A DNA stretch of 63,615 nt from Myxococcales bacterium UBA5297. GTDB taxonomy: Bacteria; Myxococcota; Myxococcia; Myxococcales; UBA5297. The notes below the pieces were generated by a model, which saw nothing but the letters and a program-made list of their open reading frames with translations, was not told the DNA's origin and did not search any database. A program made the translations under genes and the position numbers. Within the stretch, counting starts at the first letter, position 1, and each line of letters opens with the position of its first letter. This document shows, piece after piece, positions 16,432 through 24,475 of this stretch. The stretch is from contig DHSB01000004.1 in assembly GCA_002408385.1 (NCBI GenBank), positions 1 through 63,615 of the forward strand. Reading direction: 5' to 3'.

Positions 16432-16788
16432 CTACCGCATGAACTTCGGCTTGCGCCTGCCGGGCCTGGCGTGCTCGGCGGGCGCCGGTCCGCCGAACAG
16501 TGGCAGGGACCAGCGCCACGTGTTGGCGGCGATGACGCTCGACACGCCGCTGGTGGTGAGGGTGGACACCCGCACCTCCGGCGTGAGGATGACGTCGCGC
16601 ACGCCGCCCGCATTGCCCTTCTTGGCGAGCGACTTGACCTGCGCGAGCTGCTCGTCGGTCACCTCGAAGCTGACCTCTTCGTCGCTCTTGGGCGGTTGGT
16701 AGCGCAGGAGGTTCTTGGTTCCCTTGCGCACCAGCGACCAACGTCCGGAGCGGGTTTCTTGAGCCTGTGTTCGGGTTGTTTTGACCAT
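16432..16788 (-). CDS. Small basic hypothetical protein, 118 aa
   Basis: Starts at ATG 16788 with AGGAA upstream. The N-terminal third is basic (KTTRTQAQETRSGRWS), the middle is DEEVSFEVTDEQLAQVKSLA, then GGVRDVILTPEVRVSTLTTSG; the C-terminal tail is again Arg/Pro-rich. It has no signal peptide. I do not recognise a family. The central segment reads like a small mixed alpha/beta domain. Confidence 0.6.
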   Translation of the reverse strand: MVKTTRTQAQETRSGRWSLVRKGTKNLLRYQPPKSDEEVSFEVTDEQLAQVKSLAKKGNAGGVRDVILTPEVRVSTLTTSGVSSVIAANTWRWSLPLFGGPAPAEHARPGRRKPKFMR

Positions 16789-16981
16789 GTTGCGATTCCT
16801 AACAGCCACCAACAAGCGGCACCGAATTTTCGTCCGGCAGGCGCGCGCCGAGGCGGCCTGCGCGTGTCTTTCGCCTGGAGATTGAGCTCGACCGGGTGCA
16901 CAGCAAGCCAGCGACGGTGCGGATGACCGGCGCGGGCTGTCGAAACACAATTCGCTTCCTTTTCGTCTATGACGACGAGAA

Positions 16982-17031
16982 TGACAAGCGGTCTCGGTTT
17001 GTCGACGAATAGATTGACAAGCCGTCCCGGT
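16982..17031 (+). promoter_or_regulatory. Paired direct repeats upstream of the aminotransferase
   Basis: TGACAAGCGGTCTCGGT (16982-16998) and TGACAAGCCGTCCCGGT (17015-17031) are identical at 15 of 17 positions and are 33 bases apart, close to three helical turns. They end 21 bases before the ATG at 17052. This spacing fits a regulator binding to one DNA face. The second repeat also carries TTGACA (17014-17019), but no good -10 follows at the right distance. Confidence 0.45.
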
Positions 17032-17051
17032 CAGGCAAAGCAGGCCGCGCC

Positions 17052-18221
17052 ATGTTTTCCCGTCGAACGAGCTGGGACATCAGCGCCACGCCGCTCGCCG
17101 AGGCCGTCGCCCGCCGGACGGCCGAGGGCAGGCCCCTGCTCGACCTGACCGAGGCGAACCCGACCCGGGTCGGGCTGGGCTTTTCGCCCGCCGCGTTGCG
17201 CGAGGCGCTGGCCGACCCGAGGGCCGCTCGCTACGAGCCCAACCCCCTGGGCCTTGCCGCGGCGCGCGAAGCCATCGCCCGGTACTACGCCGAACGCGGC
17301 CACGCGGTCGTGCCCGAGCGCGTCGTGGTCACCGCCTCGACCAGCGAGGCCTATGCGTTTCTCTTCAAGCTGCTCGCCGACCCGGGCGACGAGGCGCTCG
17401 TCCCCGAGCCGAGCTACCCGCTGTTCGCCTACCTGGCCGGGCTCGAGTCGGTGCGCACGGTCGGCTATCCGCTGCGCTACGACGGCGAGTGGCACCTCGA
17501 CCGGCACGGGCTCGAGTCGGCGCTCAGCGCCCGCACCCGGGCCATCGTCACGGTGAGCCCCAACAACCCGAGCGGATCGTTCCTCAAGGCGGACGAGCTG
17601 GCGCTCCTCTCGCAGGTGTGCGGCGAGCGCGGGCTCGTCCTCATCGCCGACGAGGTCTTCTCCGACTTTGCGCTCGACCCCGCGCCAGGACGGGTGGAGA
17701 CGGTCTGCGGCACGCCGGGCGTCCTCGCCTTCGCGCTGAGCGGGATCTCCAAGATCGGCGCCCTGCCACAGCTCAAGGTCGGGTGGATGGTGGCGAGCGG
17801 CCCCGAGGCGCTGGTCGAGCCGGCGATGCGGCGGCTCGAGGTCATCGCCGACACCTACCTGTCGGCGAGCACGCCCTCTCAGCTTGCGCTCGTGGCGCTG
17901 CTCGCGCGCCGGGCGGAGGTGCAGGAGCCGCTGCGCGAACGGCTGCGTCGGAACCTCGAGACCCTGCGCGCAGCCCGCGGGCCCGGCGCGAGCTGGCAGC
18001 CCTTGAAGGTCGAGGGAGGCTGGAGCGCGGTGCTGCGCGTGCCGAGGACCCGCTCGGAGCAGGAGTGGGCGCTCGCGCTGCTCGAGGAGGACGGCGTGCT
18101 CGTCCACCCCGGCTTCTTCTTCGACTTCCCGGGCGAGGCCTATCTGGTGGTGAGTCTCATCGTGCCGCCGGAGGAGTTTGCCGAGGGGGTGGCGAGGCTG
18201 GGGCGGAGGCTGGAAGGCTGA
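17052..18221 (+). CDS. Class I/II PLP-dependent aminotransferase
   Basis: A 389-residue fold-type I aminotransferase. The PLP lysine is in SGISKIGALPQLKVGWM (Lys about 234); the Asp binding the pyridine nitrogen is in LIADEVFSDF; the substrate-loop NPSG is in SPNNPSGSF; the conserved N-terminal LTEANPTRVG contacts substrate. The family transfers amino groups between amino acids and 2-oxoacids; the LTEANPT start and absence of close markers do not fix the substrate (aspartate, alanine or aromatic). It is monocistronic, with paired direct repeats in its upstream region. Confidence 0.9.
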   Translation: MFSRRTSWDISATPLAEAVARRTAEGRPLLDLTEANPTRVGLGFSPAALREALADPRAARYEPNPLGLAAAREAIARYYAERGHAVVPERVVVTASTSEAYAFLFKLLADPGDEALVPEPSYPLFAYLAGLESVRTVGYPLRYDGEWHLDRHGLESALSARTRAIVTVSPNNPSGSFLKADELALLSQVCGERGLVLIADEVFSDFALDPAPGRVETVCGTPGVLAFALSGISKIGALPQLKVGWMVASGPEALVEPAMRRLEVIADTYLSASTPSQLALVALLARRAEVQEPLRERLRRNLETLRAARGPGASWQPLKVEGGWSAVLRVPRTRSEQEWALALLEEDGVLVHPGFFFDFPGEAYLVVSLIVPPEEFAEGVARLGRRLEG

Positions 18222-18400
18222 TCGCGACGGTCGAGAGTCGAGAGCGGCGGGCTTGGCCCGTAGACGACGTGTCGCAGCGCGAGCGGCGTCTTGCAACTCG
18301 CTCCGGGACTGGACTGGCTTGGATGTGCGTTGTCCTTCGCCTCGGTTCTTGGTCTTCGGATCAAGCCCGTGGCGCCGGCTCACGACTCCCGACTCCGAAC
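18222..18400. repeat. Gene-end motif pair between aminotransferase and rpsO
   Basis: GGTCGAGAGTCGAGAG lies just after the aminotransferase stop (about 18229-18244), and ACGACTCCCGACTCC, its rough inverse, at about 18382-18396. The bases between them show no gene. This resembles the flanks of repeat A copy 1 without the same core. Confidence 0.4.
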
Positions 18401-18405
18401 GTCAC

Positions 18406-18449
18406 GGAACTATCCATTGACGCTGTTCGTTTTTCGAACGTATAGTTCC
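18406..18449 (+). promoter_or_regulatory. rpsO promoter inside a nested dyad
   Basis: TTGACG (18417-18422), an 18-base spacer and TATAGT (18441-18446). Two palindromes surround it: an outer pair GGAACTAT (18406-18413) and ATAGTTCC (18442-18449), both perfect 8-mers, and an inner pair GTTCG-TTTTT-CGAAC (18425-18439) that fills the spacer. The dyad could be an operator for a repressor covering both promoter elements. The leader to rpsO is about 107 bases. Confidence 0.6.
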
Positions 18450-18559
18450 CCGCTTTCGTGGCTCGCCTGCCTGCTCCCCTCCGCGGGCTCGAGCGCTTGC
18501 TGCGCCGGTATCGGATCGGCGACGCAGAGGGTGGTTCGGAGGCGGAAAGGAAGAAGCAG

Positions 18560-18850
18560 ATGTCGCTTTCAGTCGAGCGCAAGGCTGAGATTGTCCAGAA
18601 GTACAAGCAGCACGACTCCGACACGGGCTCGCCCGAGGTCCAGGTCGCGCTGCTCACCGAGCGCATCAGCACTCTGACGATGCACTTCAAGCCGGTCGCC
18701 GACGGTGGCCTTGGCCACGCCAAGGACTTCCACAGCCGCCGCGGCCTGCTCAAGCTGGTCGGCCAGCGCCGCCGGCTTCTCGACTACCTGAAGTCCAAGG
18801 ACGAGAAGCGCTATCGGGCGCTCGTCGAGAGCCTGGGCATCCGCAAGTAA
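18560..18850 (+). CDS. rpsO: 30S ribosomal protein S15
   Basis: A 96-residue primary 16S rRNA-binding protein. [19 protein letters not shown] (about 18-36), [20 protein letters not shown] and the C-terminal LVESLGIRK are diagnostic. ATG 18560 is preceded by GGAAAGGAAGAAGC. The loop between helices 2 and 3 is longer than the usual 89-residue protein by about seven residues ([15 protein letters not shown]). A strong terminator follows at once, although the usual partner pnp is 400 bases downstream. Confidence 0.95.
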   Translation: MSLSVERKAEIVQKYKQHDSDTGSPEVQVALLTERISTLTMHFKPVADGGLGHAKDFHSRRGLLKLVGQRRRLLDYLKSKDEKRYRALVESLGIRK

Positions 18851-18858
18851 GACTTCTC

Positions 18859-18891
18859 GGAGGGCCCGGGAGACCGGGCCCTCCGCTTTTT
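18859..18891 (+). terminator. Rho-independent terminator of rpsO
   Basis: An 11-bp perfect stem, GGAGGGCCCGG-GAGA-CCGGGCCCTCC, followed by GCTTTTT. It begins nine bases after the rpsO stop. Partial read-through could still feed pnp. Confidence 0.85.
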
Positions 18892-19256
18892 GAGAAAAGC
18901 CCTCGGCCGATACGTGCTGGCCGGGGGGCGACACGCAGGAGAAAGAGAGACTCGCCGAAGCGGCGCGGGCCCTGGAGGAGCAGGTCAGGGAAAGCCTTTT
19001 GGTTTCTTTCAGTGCGGCCGAGCACCGGCTCGGCGGCAGCGATGGGATCAAAAGCTTTCCCGAAAGCGCCTCCGGGCTCGCTCGTCGAGCCAACAGAGTG
19101 GGACGAGGCACCTCGGGGCGCGGCCGTATCCGCGCGGCCCTCACAGTCGCCAACCCGCGGCCAGCAGCCGCGGGCCCGGCGGCTTGACCAGCCCTCCGAA
19201 AACCGCCCCTTCCCCAACCCCGCGCCGAGGTCGGCGTGGAGAGAGGAACCCGTTTC
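18892..19256 (+). other. pnp leader region with hairpin
   Basis: No gene. It contains a 7-bp stem GCCGAGC-ACCG-GCTCGGC (19017-19034). In other bacteria the pnp leader forms an RNase III target that mediates autoregulation by PNPase; whether this hairpin plays that part is inference. A separate pnp promoter should be here but is not obvious. Confidence 0.35.
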
Positions 19257-21575
19257 ATGCAGGCAATTACCAAGTCCATGACCGTCGGCGATCGCGAGCT
19301 CGTGATCGAGACCGGCAAGATCGCCAAGCAGGCCCACGGCGCGACCGTCCTGAAGTACGGCGACACGCAGTTGCTCGTCACCGCTTGCGCGGCTCACGAG
19401 AAGCGCGAGGGGCTCGACTTCTTCCCGCTGACCGTCGACTACCAGGAGAAGATGTACGCGGCCGGCCGCATCCCCGGCAGCTACTTCAAGCGCGAGGGCC
19501 GCCCGACCGAGAAGGAGACGCTCACCAGCCGGCTCATCGACCGCTCACTGCGGCCGCTGTTCCCCGAGGGCTTCTTCTACGAGACGCAGATTATCGCCAC
19601 GGTGATCTCCGCAGATAACGTCAACGAGCCCGACGTCCACGCGATCACCGCGGCCTCCGCGGCGCTGCACCTGTCGGACATCCCCTTCAACGGACCTATC
19701 GCCGGCGTGCGCGTTGGGCGCGTCGACGGCAAGCTCGTCGCCAACCCGACCGCCGAGCAGCGCGCGGCCTCCGATCTCGACCTCATCGTCGCCGCCTCCA
19801 AGGACGCGATCGTGATGGTCGAGGGCGGCGCCAAGGAGATCGCCGAGACCGACATGGTCGAGGCGCTCTTCTTTGCCCACCAGTCGGTCCAGCCCGAAAT
19901 CCAGGCGCAGGAAGAGATGCGCGCAGCGCACGGCAAGGCCAAGCGCACCTTCGTGCTCGCGACCCCGGACGAGAACCTCAAGCAGCGCGTGCGCGAGCTC
20001 GCCCTCGAGCCCATCAAGGCCGCCTACGCCATCTCCGAGAAGCAGAAGCGCTACGAGGCGCTCGGCGACGCCAAGCGTTCGGTCGCCGCCAAGCTTGCCG
20101 AGGAGATGGGCGAGCAGTACTTCGCCGCCGAGAGGGCCATCAAGGGCTTCATCGAGGACCTCAAGTACGACTACGTGCGCGGCATGGTGCTCGACACCGG
20201 CCTGCGCATCGGCGGCCGCAAGGGCGACGAGATCCGCCAGATCACCGTGGAGACCGAGGTGCTGCCCCGCGCGCACGGCTCGGCCATCTTTACCCGCGGC
20301 GAGACCCAGGCGCTGGTCACCGCGACCCTGGGCACCGGCGAGGACGAGCAGCGCATCGAGACGCTCTCCGGCCAGACGTTCCGGCGCTTCATGCTGCACT
20401 ACAACTTCCCGCCGTTTAGCGTCGGCGAGGTGAAGTTCATGCGCTCGGCCGGCCGTCGCGAGATCGGCCACGGCGCGCTCGCCGAGCGGGCCCTGCGGCA
20501 GGTGATGCCGCCCGAGAGCGAGAAGTTCCCCTACGTGGTGCGCGTGGTCAGCGACATCCTCGAGTCGAACGGCTCGAGCTCGATGGCCTCGGTCTGCGGC
20601 GGCTGCCTGTCGCTGATGGACGCGGGCGTGCCGATCTCGGCGCCGGTCGCCGGCATCGCCATGGGCCTCATCAAGGAGGGCGAGCGCATCGCCATCCTCT
20701 CGGACATCCTGGGCGACGAGGACCACCTCGGCGACATGGACTTCAAGGTCTGCGGCACCGCCAAGGGCATCACCGCGATCCAGATGGACATCAAGATCGC
20801 CGGGGTCTCCCGCGAGATCCTCGCCCGCGCGCTCGAGCAGGCGCGCGTCGGCCGGCTGCACATCCTCGAGAAGATGCTGGCCGTCCTTCCCGGGCCGCGC
20901 CCGGAGATCAGCCGCCACGCCCCGCGCATCACCGTCATCAAGATCCGCCCCGAGCGCATCAAGGACGTCATCGGGCCGGGCGGCAAGGTCATCCGCGACA
21001 TCATCGCCCGCACCGGCTGCAGCGTGGACGTCGACGACAGCGGCGCGGTCTCCATCGCCTCGGCGAACGCCGAGCAGGTCGAGGCGGCCATCAAGATGGT
21101 CAAGAACCTCACCCAGGAGGCCGAGATCGGCCGCAACTACCTGGGCACGGTGCGCCGCATCGCCGAGTTCGGCGCCTTCGTCGAGCTGTTCCCGGGCACC
21201 GACGGCCTCGTGCACATCAGCGAGCTGGCCGAGAAGCGGGTCGAGAACGTCACCGACGTGGTCAAGGAGGGCGACGAGGTCCTCGTCAAGGTCATCTCCG
21301 TCGACCGCACCGGCAAGATCCGCCTGTCGCGCAAGGAGGCCATCGGCCAGAAGGAGGGCGAGGTGAGCGCCCCGGCGCCCAGGCCCGAGCGCGAGGAGCG
21401 CCCCCGGCGCGATCGCGGCGACCGCGGCGACCGCGGTGGGCGTGACCGCCGAGGCCGTGACCGCGGCGATCGCGGCGAGCGGCGTGAGCGCGGCGAGCGC
21501 TCGGAAGGCGGCGAGCGCTCCGAGGGTGGTGGCTCCGAGAAGCCGGCCAAGCCCGAGGGCGGCTCGGAGGAGTAA
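19257..21575 (+). CDS. pnp: Polyribonucleotide nucleotidyltransferase
   Basis: A 772-residue phosphorolytic 3'-5' exoribonuclease of the degradosome. Two RNase PH domains are visible (about 1-140 and 310-535), with [11 protein letters not shown] and [14 protein letters not shown] in the first and [13 protein letters not shown] and [18 protein letters not shown] in the second; catalytic-core [20 protein letters not shown] is intact. A KH domain ([11 protein letters not shown], about 571) and an S1 domain (about 628-695) follow. The tail (about 702-772) is a low-complexity Arg/Asp/Gly/Glu stretch, longer than in E. coli and probably RNA- or protein-binding. ATG 19257 is preferred over an in-frame GTG at 19236 because GAGAGGA lies between them. 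Confidence 0.96.
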   Translation: MQAITKSMTVGDRELVIETGKIAKQAHGATVLKYGDTQLLVTACAAHEKREGLDFFPLTVDYQEKMYAAGRIPGSYFKREGRPTEKETLTSRLIDRSLRPLFPEGFFYETQIIATVISADNVNEPDVHAITAASAALHLSDIPFNGPIAGVRVGRVDGKLVANPTAEQRAASDLDLIVAASKDAIVMVEGGAKEIAETDMVEALFFAHQSVQPEIQAQEEMRAAHGKAKRTFVLATPDENLKQRVRELALEPIKAAYAISEKQKRYEALGDAKRSVAAKLAEEMGEQYFAAERAIKGFIEDLKYDYVRGMVLDTGLRIGGRKGDEIRQITVETEVLPRAHGSAIFTRGETQALVTATLGTGEDEQRIETLSGQTFRRFMLHYNFPPFSVGEVKFMRSAGRREIGHGALAERALRQVMPPESEKFPYVVRVVSDILESNGSSSMASVCGGCLSLMDAGVPISAPVAGIAMGLIKEGERIAILSDILGDEDHLGDMDFKVCGTAKGITAIQMDIKIAGVSREILARALEQARVGRLHILEKMLAVLPGPRPEISRHAPRITVIKIRPERIKDVIGPGGKVIRDIIARTGCSVDVDDSGAVSIASANAEQVEAAIKMVKNLTQEAEIGRNYLGTVRRIAEFGAFVELFPGTDGLVHISELAEKRVENVTDVVKEGDEVLVKVISVDRTGKIRLSRKEAIGQKEGEVSAPAPRPEREERPRRDRGDRGDRGGRDRRGRDRGDRGERRERGERSEGGERSEGGGSEKPAKPEGGSEE

Positions 21576-21622
21576 CCGGCCCGGCGAAGCACCGACTTCG
21601 CCTCGAGGCTGAGAGTCTGAAG

Positions 21623-21654
21623 GGGCGCGGCGTGCTTGCCGCGCCCTTTCTTGT
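21623..21654 (+). terminator. Rho-independent terminator of pnp
   Basis: GGGCGCGGC-GTGCTT-GCCGCGCCC followed by TTTCTTGT, 48 bases after the pnp stop. Confidence 0.75.
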
Positions 21655-21702
21655 ATCCTCTGCCGCCCGCTGACTTTGGGGCGGAGAGGAGAAGAAGAGC
21701 GG

Positions 21703-22152
21703 ATGAAGAAGATAGAGGTCCTGGTCGCGAGGGTCGGGGAGGGCAGAGGCGAGCCGCTGGCGCTGCCGCGCTATATGACGTCGGGGGCCGCGGGCCTCGA
21801 TCTCTGCGCGGACGTGGGCTTCGAGCTCGCGCCGGGTGAACGCAAGCTGGTGCCCACCGGGCTCGCGCTCGAGCTTCCGAAGGGCTTCGAGGGCCAAGTC
21901 CGGCCGCGCAGCGGGCTCGCGGTGCGCGAGGGCGTCACCGTGCTCAACGCCCCGGGCACCATCGACAGCGACTACCGCGGCGAGGTCCAGGTCTGCCTCG
22001 TCAACCTCGGGCAGACGACGTTCAAGGCCGACCGCGGCGCGCGCATCGCGCAGCTCGTCATCGCCCCCGTGCAGCAGGCGGATCTGTTCGAGGTCGTCTC
22101 CCTCAGTGCGAGCGAGCGCGGCGCCGGCGGGTTTGGCTCGACGGGAAGCTAA
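21703..22152 (+). CDS. dut: dUTP diphosphatase
   Basis: A 149-residue trimeric dUTPase that hydrolyses dUTP to dUMP and pyrophosphate. All five family motifs are visible: AAGLDLCAD (I), [11 protein letters not shown] (II), [11 protein letters not shown] (III), [10 protein letters not shown] (IV) and [10 protein letters not shown] (V, at the C-terminus). ATG 21703 follows GAGAGGAGAAGAAGAG. It lies between a terminator and repeat A copy 2, so it has its own promoter; the pnp-dut order is common in Myxococcota. Confidence 0.95.
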   Translation: MKKIEVLVARVGEGRGEPLALPRYMTSGAAGLDLCADVGFELAPGERKLVPTGLALELPKGFEGQVRPRSGLAVREGVTVLNAPGTIDSDYRGEVQVCLVNLGQTTFKADRGARIAQLVIAPVQQADLFEVVSLSASERGAGGFGSTGS

Positions 22153-22160
22153 CCGAGCCG

Positions 22161-22320
22161 ATGATCGAGAGCCGAGAGTCGACAGGTCGGGCTTGTCCCG
22201 GAACCCAAGGCGACCGGCGGCAGGCTGGTATAGGCGCACAGCAATGCGCCCGTCGAGGAATCGGGCAGATGCGCGGGTGATCCTGGCGCCCGGCACGAAG
22301 GCCGGCCCTCCGGACAATCT
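22161..22320 (+). repeat. Dispersed repeat family A, copy 2
   Basis: Begins nine bases after the dut stop with CGAGAGCCGAGAGTCGAC. The core shares CAATGCGCCCGTCGAGGAAT and CGGGCAGATGCGCGGGTGA with copy 1 and has a central GGCGCA-N6-TGCGCC hairpin (22233-22250), one arm of which is shorter than in the other copies. Confidence 0.75.
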
Positions 22321-22353
22321 TGGCCCGTCGTCTCCCCGCCCGCCTTCTGGCTG

Positions 22354-22524
22354 CTATCTGCGCATGCTGCCCGCGACCTGGGCGATGAGCCTCTGCAGAC
22401 GATGCAGGAGCGAGCGCAGGCGACTGCGCTCGGAATGCTCGATGCGGTAGCGGAACGTGCCTCCGAACCCGGTGACCAGAAGCTCCTTCTCTACGACGAC
22501 GACCCTCTTCGACTTGCTGCTCAT
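22354..22524 (-). CDS. Possible small basic protein, 56 aa
   Basis: ATG 22524 to TAG 22354. It begins MSSKSKRVVVVEKELLVTGF and continues with a short beta-like segment (GGTFRYRIEH) and a basic amphipathic helix (SRLRSLLHRLQRLIAQVAG). G/C is strongly favoured at third positions, and Val/Leu placement is protein-like. No clear ribosome site is seen upstream, and I know no homologue, so it is a candidate only. It occupies part of the otherwise empty space between dut and the sigma-factor gene. Confidence 0.4.
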   Translation of the reverse strand: MSSKSKRVVVVEKELLVTGFGGTFRYRIEHSERSRLRSLLHRLQRLIAQVAGSMRR

Positions 22525-22777
22525 GCGCCGCCGGACAGCAAGCGGCGCGCCAGTGTGCTCCGATGTAGGAGTTCTGGGCGGTTGCGCGTGCGCTGGCGCG
22601 CTGAAGGTGCGAAGCGCGTGTCATGGTCCGCGCAAGTCGCTTCGCAGCCTGCCTCGGCGCTTGGCAGCCGGACGGGCATTCCCGCGCTCGCCCGAAAGAG
22701 CCGCTTTCTTCGCCTTCGGCCGAAAACCCGCGTCGAGCTTGGCGGCACTGAGGATGGCAAGAGGCGAGACGACGAGG
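22525..22777. other. Upstream region of the sigma-factor operon
   Basis: No gene recognised. It should contain the promoter of the sigma-to-barrel operon. I could not find a convincing -10/-35 pair, which would be expected if the sigma factor drives its own, non-standard promoter. Confidence 0.3.
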
Positions 22778-23326
22778 ATGACCGGCGGGGACCAGGACCG
22801 ATTGGTGTTGCGGGCACAGGCAGGAGCCCCGCGCGCTTTCGACGAGTTGTTGCGGCACTACGAGCGCCCGCTGTTTCGCCACACCTTTCGGCTCGTCGGT
22901 GACGAGGACCGGGCCTGCGAGGCCCATCAGCAGACCTTCCTCGTCCTGGTGCGCAGCCTCCGGCGCTTGTGCGCGCGCGACAGCTTCCGGCCCTGGGCCT
23001 GCGGCGTGGCGACGCGCGTCAGCCTCGAGTCGCTCTCGCGCCGGGGCCGGCCACCCGAGGAGCTGGTCGAGCAGGATGCGGAGACGGCGAACCTCGAGCC
23101 GCTGCCCGACTCGCTTGTCTCAGCCCGCGAGCAGCCCGAGGCGGCCCGGCGGGAGGTCAGGATGTTGTCGCCGAAGCTTCGGCCGGTGATGTTGTTGCAC
23201 TTCTTCGAGGGCTTGCCGCGCTCAAGGATGTCGCGGCGGCGATCGAAGTCTCGCTGGGAACCGGTCAAGTCGCGTCTGGCCGCGGGCCTGGAGCAGAGCC
23301 GGGTCGCGCGAGGAGAGCAACGATGA
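22778..23326 (+). CDS. ECF-type sigma-70 factor with scrambled region 4
   Basis: About 182 residues from ATG 22778 (ATG 22754 is an alternative). Region 2 is clear: AFDELLRHYERPLFRHTFRL, then DRACEAHQQTFLVLVRSL and FRPWACGVATRVSLESL. In region 4, LRPVMLLHFFEGLP is normal, but the next 17 or so codons read SRMSRRRSKSRWEP, whereas the overlapping +1-type frame reads LKDVAAAIEVSLGT, the expected DNA-binding helix-turn-helix; after that VKSRLAAGLEQ is again normal. Two extra bases near 23215-23221 and one near 23262-23265 explain this exactly. Either the gene tolerates the change or the sequence has errors. It overlaps the next gene by ATGA. Confidence 0.75.
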   Translation: MTGGDQDRLVLRAQAGAPRAFDELLRHYERPLFRHTFRLVGDEDRACEAHQQTFLVLVRSLRRLCARDSFRPWACGVATRVSLESLSRRGRPPEELVEQDAETANLEPLPDSLVSAREQPEAARREVRMLSPKLRPVMLLHFFEGLPRSRMSRRRSKSRWEPVKSRLAAGLEQSRVARGEQR

Positions 23327-23628
23327 GCGTGGAAGTCGAGCCCAGGGCCGACAGGCTCGAGGCGGCCCGAAGAGAGGTCCAGGGCTATCTGCTCAAGAAG
23401 CAGCGCTCGACACGGGCCTTGTTCTGGCTCGCGGGTCTCGCGGAGGCGAGCTTCTTCTTGCTGATGCTCTACTTCATGGACTTCGGCGACCGGCAGAGCT
23501 GGTTCCTGTTCTTCGGGTTCCTGCTCGTCTACACGCCGCTGCTCCTGGTGGTCTGGCGCAATTCGGTCAAGATTGACGAGCTCTACTACCGCCTGGTCGA
23601 AGAGCTTCGCTATCGCGACCGCGGCTAG
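23323..23628 (+). CDS. Two-TM small membrane protein downstream of sigma factor
   Basis: A 101-residue protein starting at ATG 23323, overlapping the sigma-factor stop; GCGAGGAGAGC lies upstream. A hydrophilic N-terminal helix (about 1-30) is followed by two membrane segments (about 31-52 and 57-78) and a hydrophilic end KIDELYYRLVEELRYRD. It has no zinc-binding anti-sigma HxxxCxxC motif, so I do not call it an anti-sigma factor, though the position is the usual one for a partner that holds the sigma factor at the membrane. Confidence 0.75.
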   Translation: MSVEVEPRADRLEAARREVQGYLLKKQRSTRALFWLAGLAEASFFLLMLYFMDFGDRQSWFLFFGFLLVYTPLLLVVWRNSVKIDELYYRLVEELRYRDRG

Positions 23629-23713
23629 GGCCGGCAGGGACGCGATCGCCGCGCTTCTCTCTGGCTTTCGACCCTTCAAGGCTCGCGGCAGACCCGCCGC
23701 ACAGGAGACGGAA

Positions 23714-24469
23714 ATGAAGACTGCTGCCCGATGCGGCCTGCTCACCGCGCTGCTCGCGCTCGCCGCCGCACCAGCGCTGGCGGCGGAAGCCGAGCCCACG
23801 CTCGAGGAGCTGCTCGAGAAGACCGACGACCTGCTGCGCGGCAAGTCGTCGGCCGGCCAGGTGCGAATGCACGTCAAGACCGAGCGCTGGGAGCGCACCT
23901 TGGCGATGAAGATCTGGTCGGAGGGCAAGGACAAGACGTTGGTGCGCATCCTGTCGCCGGCCAAGGAGAAGGGCGTCTCGACCTTGAAGGTTGGCGAGAA
24001 CATCTGGAACTACCTGCCCAACGTCGATCGCACCATCAAGCTGCCCGCCTCGATGATGTCCGGCGCGTGGATGGGTAGCCACTTCACCAACGACGACCTG
24101 GTGAGGGAGGCGCGCTTCACCGATGACTTCGACTGCACCATCGAGTCGCGTCCCTCCGGTCCGGAGGGCAAGTACCTCATCGGCTGCGTGCCGAAGCCCG
24201 ACGCGCCGGTGGTCTGGGGGCGCGTACGGCTCCGGGTGCGCGCCGACCTGTTGCCCGAGGAGGTCATCTACTTCGACGAGAAGGGCAAGGTGGCGCGCAC
24301 GCTGACCTACGGCGATTTCGGCAAGCTCGGCGGCCGCACGATTCCGCGGCGGATGAAGCTCGTGCCCGCCGGCAAGCCGGGCGAGCTGACCGAGCTGGTC
24401 TACGAGGAGTTCGAGCTCGACCTCGAGCTGCCCGCGAGCACCTTCTCGCTCCAGTCGCTCAAGAGGTGA
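23714..24469 (+). CDS. LolA-like outer-membrane lipoprotein-sorting protein
   Basis: A 251-residue exported protein with a signal peptide (residues 1-23, ending ALAAE). The rest matches the LolA-like family often coded with FtsX/RND-type exporters: GQVRMHVKTERWERTLAMKIW, then the characteristic NIWNYLPNVDRTIKLPASMM and SGAWMGSHFTNDDLV segments, ending ELPASTFSLQSLKR. The fold is an open half-barrel that shields lipid or acyl chains in the periplasm. ATG 23714 follows ACAGGAGACGGAA. It is followed after six bases by the first permease, which indicates they work together. Confidence 0.85.
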   Translation: MKTAARCGLLTALLALAAAPALAAEAEPTLEELLEKTDDLLRGKSSAGQVRMHVKTERWERTLAMKIWSEGKDKTLVRILSPAKEKGVSTLKVGENIWNYLPNVDRTIKLPASMMSGAWMGSHFTNDDLVREARFTDDFDCTIESRPSGPEGKYLIGCVPKPDAPVVWGRVRLRVRADLLPEEVIYFDEKGKVARTLTYGDFGKLGGRTIPRRMKLVPAGKPGELTELVYEEFELDLELPASTFSLQSLKR

Positions 24470-24475
24470 ATGCCG

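Noticed and set aside
19545..21215. A 556-codon frame antisense to pnp
   Set aside because: Shadow of a strongly conserved gene in GC-rich DNA; no signal of its own.
23323..23628. Anti-sigma factor of the ZAS type
   Set aside because: It lacks the HxxxCxxC zinc motif; only position and two membrane helices recall an anti-sigma factor.
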